Shown here: positions 58,123 to 64,000 of the stretch, in pieces
How positions within the stretch are numbered: position 1 is the first letter of the stretch
Layout: every line of letters starts with the position of its first letter
DNA from: Colias croceus
Taxonomy: Eukaryota; Arthropoda; Insecta; Lepidoptera; Pieridae
Length of the DNA: 64,000 nt
Direction of reading: 5' to 3'
Assembly (NCBI RefSeq): GCF_905220415.1
Contig: NC_059539.1
Coordinates: forward strand, 8,060,001 to 8,124,000
Position numbers and translations under genes: made by a program
Notes under the pieces: generated by a model
Seen by the model: only the letters and a program-made list of their open reading frames with translations
What the model was told of the DNA's origin: nothing
Database searches by the model: none

Positions 58123-61100
58123 TCAGATAAGGTTGGCCACATCGCTGGGCATTTCAGTAATAGTAGTGTGGTAGAACTCCTCAATATCTTTTAACGCTCT
58201 CTTGTCATTTTCAGTCACGAAGTTGATAGCGATTCCCTTACGACCGAAACGACCACCTCTTCCAATCCTGTAAATAATTAAGAATATAATTTTCGTTATT
58301 AATAAATAAAGTCCAAAATAAAACAAAATTAACTAATCATTGTTGAATGAAAACTAGTACAGTTGAAGAATTAAGAATAACTTTAATTAAATTAAGAATG
58401 AAATCAGATGCCCAAGGAAACAATGCAACACTTGGCCTCTTACTTAAAGCCGCGGCGCAACCACCGTGACACGCAAATATCATGTTTATAAAAAGTACAG
58501 TAATATCATTTTCAGCCACTACAAGGTACTGATTCATTCAGTCTCTAATTTCAAAGTTTACACTACACACCTGTGAATGTAATTTTCACGATTGGTTGGC
58601 AAATCATAGTTGATGACGCAAGAAACTTGCTGCACATCAATACCACGAGCGAGCAGATCGGTGGTGATGAGCACACGGGAGGACCCGGTACGGAACTGCC
58701 GCATGATCACTTCGCGCTCGCGCTGCTCCATGTCACCGTGCATGGCGGACACAGTGAAGTCACGGTCGTGCATCGACTCTGTGAGCCAGTCGACCTGTGG
58801 ACGATAAAATTTAAATTAGTCTCAGTTAAATGTTAAATTTTGCAGTGTAAATTGTGTTAAATGTTTTAACTCTTATTTATAAAAATGTATGAAGCTTAAG
58901 ACCACATATTTTAATGTTGTTTTGTTTTCCTTAAAAGGACCTAATCTTAAACTAGGATAGTAATTTTACCTTTTTTTTTTTTTTTTTTTTAGTGGGGAAA
59001 TCTTGCATAGATACCCAGATATAGTGTACTAGCAATGTAATTTTAAATGGACACAACTACCCATACACATAAAACATAGCCTACATTTGACTACATTGTA
59101 ACTTTTGACTTAAAATAAATTAATAAGCATCTCTTGCTCACAAATTACAATATTCGATTTAGCATAATTTATTAAAGACTGTGGTAGCTCAGTTGTTTGG
59201 CCTTTGAACTTTAAATCACTAAATCGGGGATTTGAGATGAGAATTTCAACAACAAGTGTTAACTGACAAGTGACAATCTGAACTTGATCACGGTGGTAGA
59301 TACCATAGGTGGTGTTAAATCACATACAAAGCCTTTATCCATGCAGTGTCAACAAATTATTAAGGCATTAAAGCAAAGAATGTTCTTAAAAATTATGAAA
59401 CATTAGCTTTTGCAGTCCAATTTTATTTGCAAACATATAACAAAAATAATACTTTTATATTGCTGTAACACTAAGTAATTTCCATTGACTTGGGAGTAGT
59501 TAGTATAAAGTTTAAAATGTAAATATGATATTTCATATTTATTATAAAAATTGTGATGAACTAATGCATTTTTGAAATATGATCCTCCTCTAAGCCATTT
59601 TATTGCAAGCTTTGTAACAATAAAGTTATCAATTATAATATTGTAGCTATAATTTTATCACCATAAAGGATTTAAAGTTAACGCATATTAAAAAATATTT
59701 AAATTAAAACATTGAACTTAGGTAAATTATGAATACTTATGAAAAATAAATTTATCATAGTTTTATAAAATTTCTGATAACCTAAAAAACAACTTTTATT
59801 TTAATTTGTTCACCCTGACTCTGTGTGGGTTATATTTTTTATTTTTCAAAAACTTATCCTTTTCTATAGACAGATTTAATTAATGATATACTAAGAATTA
59901 CCTCTGAATTTAAATATTGTTTAGAGGTAAACTACTAACTCTTGTTTTGTTTATAATCTTAACATATTATGTACTGACCTTGCGACGGGTGTTGCAGAAA
60001 ATTACAGCCTGAGCAATTGAGAGTGTATCATACAAGTCACAAAGAGTATCCAACTTCCACTCTTCTTGGTCAATGGAGATAAAGAATTGTTTAATACCTT
60101 CCAGGGTAAGCTAGAATGTAAATGTTAAATAAAATTAATAAATTAATTACAACATTTATATCAAGTGTACAGTAGATCATATCCTTTTGTCAAAAAATAA
60201 TTTTTTATCATATATTACATAACTACTGTAGTTACAAGGCCTCTAAAAAGATCAATATGATATCATGTAATTTAATTATCTTGTTTCTGTTCAAGGTAAC
60301 ATAGAATACTTTTGCAATTTAAGCACAATAATTGATTAGCACAATTAATGAAACATGAAATATTGAAATTTACCTCTTCCTTTTGCACAAGAATGCGAAC
60401 GGGATCTCTCATGAAACACCGAGACACTTCCAACACATCATCAGGCATAGTAGCTGATAACAGAATAACTTGTACATCAGCAGAAAGCATCTTGAATACA
60501 TCGTGAATTTGGTCTTTGAAACTGAAATTCAAAATAAAGCAAATAAATATTTACATAAATATAAACCAATTAAAGACGATTTTATTATTTGAGATTGAAA
60601 CATGACTGGAAACTAAAAATACTTAACAAAGAGTGTATGACTCACCCCCTAGACAACATTTCATCGGCCTCATCAAGTACAAAGAGCTTGATAGTGTTGG
60701 CCCTCAGCGCACGACGGGTAATCATATCATATACACGACCAGGGGTTCCAACAACCACGTGGACGCCACTCTCAAGTTGACGCATATCCTCCCGGACATT
60801 GGTTCCACCAATGCAAGCATGGCATTTGGCATTTAAATGATCACCAAGGGCTATCACCACCTAAAATAAAATAATTATATATTTATGTGTATTATATATG
60901 AATTCTTATTTATTCAATAGATGTGCGAAATTTAAATTCTAGTAGAATGAATACATAGGTATTTGAGTTTGAGAACAAAAGATAGACATTTACCTTTTGA
61001 ATCTGTTGAGCCAACTCTCTAGTTGGTGCTAAAATAAGAGCTTGACACTCACGAATACTGGTATCAATTTGTTGAAGAATGGAAATCGAGAATGTAGCTG

Positions 61101-61822
61101 TTTTCCCAGTTCCAGACTGAGCTTGAGCTATAACATCACGACCTTGAATGCAAGGCATTATAGCGCGTTGTTGAATTGCAGACGGTTTCTCAAAACCATA
61201 AGCATATATTCCTCTCAACAATTCTTCTTTCAAATTCATGTCATCGAAGCTTTCCACGACTTCGTCCCAATTTGTGTCGAGAGCTCCACCGGGCTCCATG
61301 CCGGGAGGTCCGTCATAGCCTTGATCCTTAGCGGGGCCATTTTTGTCGTCTGTCCAATCGTCCGATCTGTTAAACGAAATAATGTTTCATATTAAAAATA
61401 TTTTTTACAAGATACAATGCAGTGAATAAGCAAAATCAATTAAAATTTCAGAACTGTCAAAATGGCATTTCTAACGCATATTATACGCAATTTTTTAATG
61501 AAACCAACCTAACACGGTCATTTTATACACAGAATTTTGATAATTTAAATAAAAGCATCAATCGAGAGTAAAAATTCGTTTTCATCATAAAAACACGTGC
61601 ACAGAGCCGGATTAGTAAAATGTTCCTCCTACCAGCGCCATGTTGGCAATCGGCAACCGTGGAGAGATTAATTTTTTACAATAACTACTAAAGAACCACT
61701 AATACCACATATTATTTTTAACTTTATGATATTTATACACTTCTCAAACACTATTCTTTCATTAAACACTGCTTAAATTAATCATAAAACTTATCTTACC
61801 TTCTTTCAGGTGAATAAGACAT
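58123..61822 (-). CDS. eIF4A: Eukaryotic translation initiation factor 4A (DEAD-box RNA helicase), 7 coding exons
   Basis: Exons on the minus strand: 61822-61800, 61366-60994, 60860-60646, 60521-60374, 60110-59979, 58794-58571 and 58267-58123. All phases close, giving 419 residues. The N-terminal ~40 residues are variable and acidic. Then come FEKPSAIQQRA (Q motif), AQSGTGKT (motif I, 90-97), PTRELA (Ia, 122-127), TPGR (171-174), DEAD (II, 195-198), SAT (III, 226-228), ARGID (V, 346-350) and HRIGRGGR (VI, 371-378), ending ADVANLI-like at DVANLI. All catalytic motifs are intact. eIF4A is the ATP-dependent helicase of eIF4F that unwinds mRNA 5' leaders for ribosome loading in the cytoplasm. The first coding exon holds only 23 coding bases, a common layout. 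Profilin lies divergently about 1 kb away. Confidence 0.98.
58970..59290. repeat. Poly(T) run and SINE-like remnant in eIF4A intron 5
   Basis: A run of about 20 T at 58970-58990 looks like the poly(A) tail of a minus-strand retroposon. At 59179-59200 TGTGGTAGCTCAGTTGTTTG resembles a tRNA A-box (TRGCNNAGTTGG) on the plus strand, followed by a weak B-box-like stretch. The two signals have opposite orientations, so they may belong to two different decayed retroposons. Confidence 0.4.
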
Positions 61823-62825
61823 GTTCCAATCGCGGTAGCTGAACGGAAAAGAACTAGCAAGGTCAAGTTAAGTTTAGCAAAAGCTTTTTTTATGGTTATA
61901 TACTTAAACCGATTTTCGCGTTTTGTTGGGATAGGGATCAAAATTTTAATATTTTAAAATGATTATTAAAACACAGAATTTTTTAATAACGCTGTAAATT
62001 ACGGCGAGATGCGAATTACTAATTTAATAGGAAATAAAACGACGGAAATACTGAGACCTTATTTTAGTAGGCAACACTTGAGCAAATGCCATTATTGATC
62101 GGTGACATTTGGTCTATGTTATCTATTACTTTATTGAGATTTATCCAGTAGTAATATTGAACGCAACTTTATAATAATAATTAATTACTCTGTGGAAATT
62201 TTAAAATAAATGTATATAGCTATTAATTTTATTATTTTATCTGTATACAAAGTACTTGCAATACAAAAGAAGCATTTGTGCACAAGGCACAAGCCTGTGG
62301 CACAAGCACATAATGTAAATTGTGTATAGAATATAATTACGAAATTTAATATCACTAACAATAACCTATGTGAAATCCTTGTTATACTGTCACATTGTAA
62401 ATGATATTTACGTTAATTATATCGTCTATAGTAGTATCAGTAGAAAAACAAAATTCTGGAATTAATTAATAATTTAACAGTAATTGGGAAGTCAATATTT
62501 CTAAGTTGATTTTTTACAGTTTTTTTGTTTCCGTTCTCTTCCTGTTAACTCCGTATAACTTTTTTTATTATAATCCTTCTGTGATCCTTCTATAAACAAC
62601 GTCTCAAAAATATGCGAAAACTAAATTTTTATTTCTAAAAATTAAAAAGCAATGAACGTAGCGTTATTTTTGTTATGTTGGTAGAAAGCGCTTCCTGTCG
62701 TGTCTATGTGCATGCTGCCATTTTGAAACGGCAGTGCTTTTTGTTCGTGTGGAGCGTTAGCTCGTTGCAGCGATAAGACTGTGTTATAGCAAAGTTTAGT
62801 TTTAATTTGTAAGAACTTAAGCAAA
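61823..62825. promoter_or_regulatory. Divergent upstream region of eIF4A and profilin
   Basis: The 1.0-kb interval between the two start codons must hold both promoters. On the profilin side, a TCCGTTCTCTTCCTGTTAAC stretch at about 62530-62550 and a GC-richer segment at 62690-62775 probably include the 5' UTR. On the eIF4A side, the ~40 bases before the ATG include a pyrimidine-rich TTCTTTTCCGTTC stretch. No TATA box stands out at either end. Confidence 0.5.
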
Positions 62826-62936
62826 ATGAGCTGGCAAGATTATGTTGACAAACAGTTAATTGCATCCAGGTGTGTTACAAAGGCTGCAATTGCCGGTCAT
62901 GATGGAAATGTCTGGGCCAAGTCCGAAGGCTTCGAC
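62826..62936 (+). CDS. chic: Profilin, first coding exon (gene continues beyond the window)
   Basis: ATG opens 37 codons that start MSWQDYVDKQLIASRCVTKA and end at GAC|GTAAGT in phase 0. This matches the N-terminus of insect profilins, including the conserved SWQ.YVD start that forms part of the polyproline-binding surface. Profilin (chickadee in flies) binds actin monomers and proline-rich ligands such as formins to steer filament growth. Only about 37 of the usual ~126 residues are present; the remaining exons are not in the last 1.06 kb, so the first intron is longer than that. The start is preceded by AAGCAAA, a good insect start context. Confidence 0.97.
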
Positions 62937-64000
62937 GTAAGTTATTTTTTAGTACTTTGTGTTTTGTGAAAGAAAACGACATTTTTAGTGACAATGACAA
63001 AAATTATGTGAATTTAATTTCATTTTTATATTTGTATAATGACCAATCCGGCTAGTTGACAAGATGGCGACATGTGGTAGCAACCTGTTCCTATTGGAAA
63101 ATGATTTTTATCATGTCATGGAATTTTGTGAAATTTAATTTGTAGTATTATGAACATCTAAACAGTATAAAACCAGTTTAGTAGATTTTATAACGATTTG
63201 TGAGCTTCCTAGCCTCTAATTATCGAGTTAGTAATGCCGGCCGGTACTTTTGGCTAAGAGTCGGGTCAACGTTACACGTCGCCGACGCTTATTATTGACA
63301 AAAACATTAAAAATGTTATTACCTATTGATTTAAACACAGACTTTATTTTCTACCAAAATTGTTTAAGTTTGTTAAGTTTTGGATTTTTTATTCTGCGCC
63401 ATCCCCCCATTATCAAGAACACACCATCGTGAGTCATCGCCGATTGTAACTATTTGCGTTGAATTTCATTATTGTGCACTTTATGCAATTTTATTAGGTA
63501 TAACATGAATATTGTCATGTACTTACTCCATGCTTCATCTTTTTATTTCCTTCTTAGAAATAATCGATTTAATAGACGCCTAACTAGATGATGTCATCGA
63601 TTTCAATTTTAAAAGTACCACTCCTTGTATGTATATAAATTAATATAATCCATAAATATTATTTGATAGTGAAAGATAAGGATCGAGCAATTTTCCACTA
63701 AATGTGATAAATTTTTGAAATCTACAATTTAAAATTACTAGCTTTCCACCCGCGGCTTCGCCCGCTTTGTCTAAAACGTAATAAATTATTTACTAAAACA
63801 TTCCTCGAGAACCACTATTTAATAAAAAAAAAACACATCAATATCCATTGAGTAGTTGTAAAGATTTAAGCATACTTAGGGATATAGGGACTGAGAAAGC
63901 AACCTTGTTTTATACATGTAGTAAATTAACATGCCTACCTAATTGGAACTATAAGTATTTTTTTTTGACAAATTGAAATTTTTCCTTTCCTCAATTTAAT
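62937..64000 (+). other. Profilin intron 1 (5' part)
   Basis: Begins with a GTAAGT donor. It is AT-rich with a Helitron-like or similar repeat fragment near its end in the window. No further exon is found, and the 60-codon frame around 63250 has no profilin similarity. Confidence 0.7.
63735..63925 (-). mobile_element. Dispersed lepidopteran repeat with GC-hairpin end
   Basis: Read on the plus strand, it begins TTACTAGCTTTCCACCCGCG then GCTTCGCCCGC, the same hairpin and CTAGTAA end as the Helitron-like copies. It continues to GAGTAGTTGTAAAGATTTAA and ACCTTGTTTTATACATGTAG, phrases of a very common moth repeat. The family may differ from the 37.1-kb copy, since only the GC end is shared. Confidence 0.7.

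Noticed and set aside
58573..58836. Plus-strand open frames opposite eIF4A exons
   Set aside because: They are reverse-frame shadows of conserved helicase exons.
59179..59260. A tRNA gene starting TGTGGTAGCTCAGTTG
   Set aside because: The A-box resembles a tRNA but the anticodon arm and B-box do not pair properly.

Overview
The window is animal nuclear DNA, almost certainly from a moth or butterfly (Lepidoptera). The genes have many small exons with GT-AG introns. The background is AT-rich and more than 80% non-coding. Several dispersed repeats are of types very common in lepidopteran genomes: Helitron-like elements ending in a GCGGGC(A)AAGCCGCGGG hairpin plus CTAGT, and a repeat bounded by GGGTTCCGTAG / CTACGGAACCC. 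The eIF4A and profilin proteins also look lepidopteran. All gene models were built by hand from the sequence by joining exons at GT-AG sites and checking codon phase; no transcript or database evidence was available.

Layout. 1-16.6 kb: no convincing gene, apart from one weak small basic ORF near 12.1 kb; it holds a 1.7-kb foldback element (8.8-10.5 kb). 16.7-25.7 kb, minus strand: Schip1 (schwannomin-interacting protein 1), 11 coding exons and 846 residues, with an internal alternative first exon that gives a 395-residue form sharing the conserved C-terminal half. 25.7-42.3 kb: repeat-rich non-coding DNA with a 1.8-kb terminal-inverted-repeat element built around a GACCC-type motif, a 0.58-kb foldback, Helitron-like copies and a small GC-rich patch at 35.2 kb. 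42.4-50.5 kb, minus strand: ASCC1 (activating signal cointegrator 1 complex subunit 1), 7 coding exons and 358 residues. Its last intron (5.8 kb) is packed with two inverted-repeat elements, the 3' end of a gypsy-type retrotransposon, a CXC-domain gene fragment and a tandem array. 52.3-55.5 kb, plus strand: a two-exon, two-membrane-segment protein that resembles the APD1-4 (DUF4792/DUF4793) family but has no RING finger. 58.1-61.8 kb, minus strand: eIF4A, complete, 7 coding exons, 419 residues. 62.8 kb to the edge, plus strand: first coding exon of profilin; the rest lies outside.

The annotated genes are unrelated in pathway: Merlin/Hippo-linked scaffold, alkylation-repair/transcription cofactor, membrane protein, translation helicase and actin-monomer binding. 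ASCC1 and the membrane-protein gene are divergent, as are eIF4A and profilin, with about 1.8 kb and 1.0 kb between start codons. The membrane-protein gene and eIF4A converge. The most unusual structures are the nested inverted-repeat and tandem-repeat complex inside the ASCC1 intron, the 27.9-29.7 kb element with many scattered copies of one short motif, and two perfect 24-bp hairpins with 4-nt loops.
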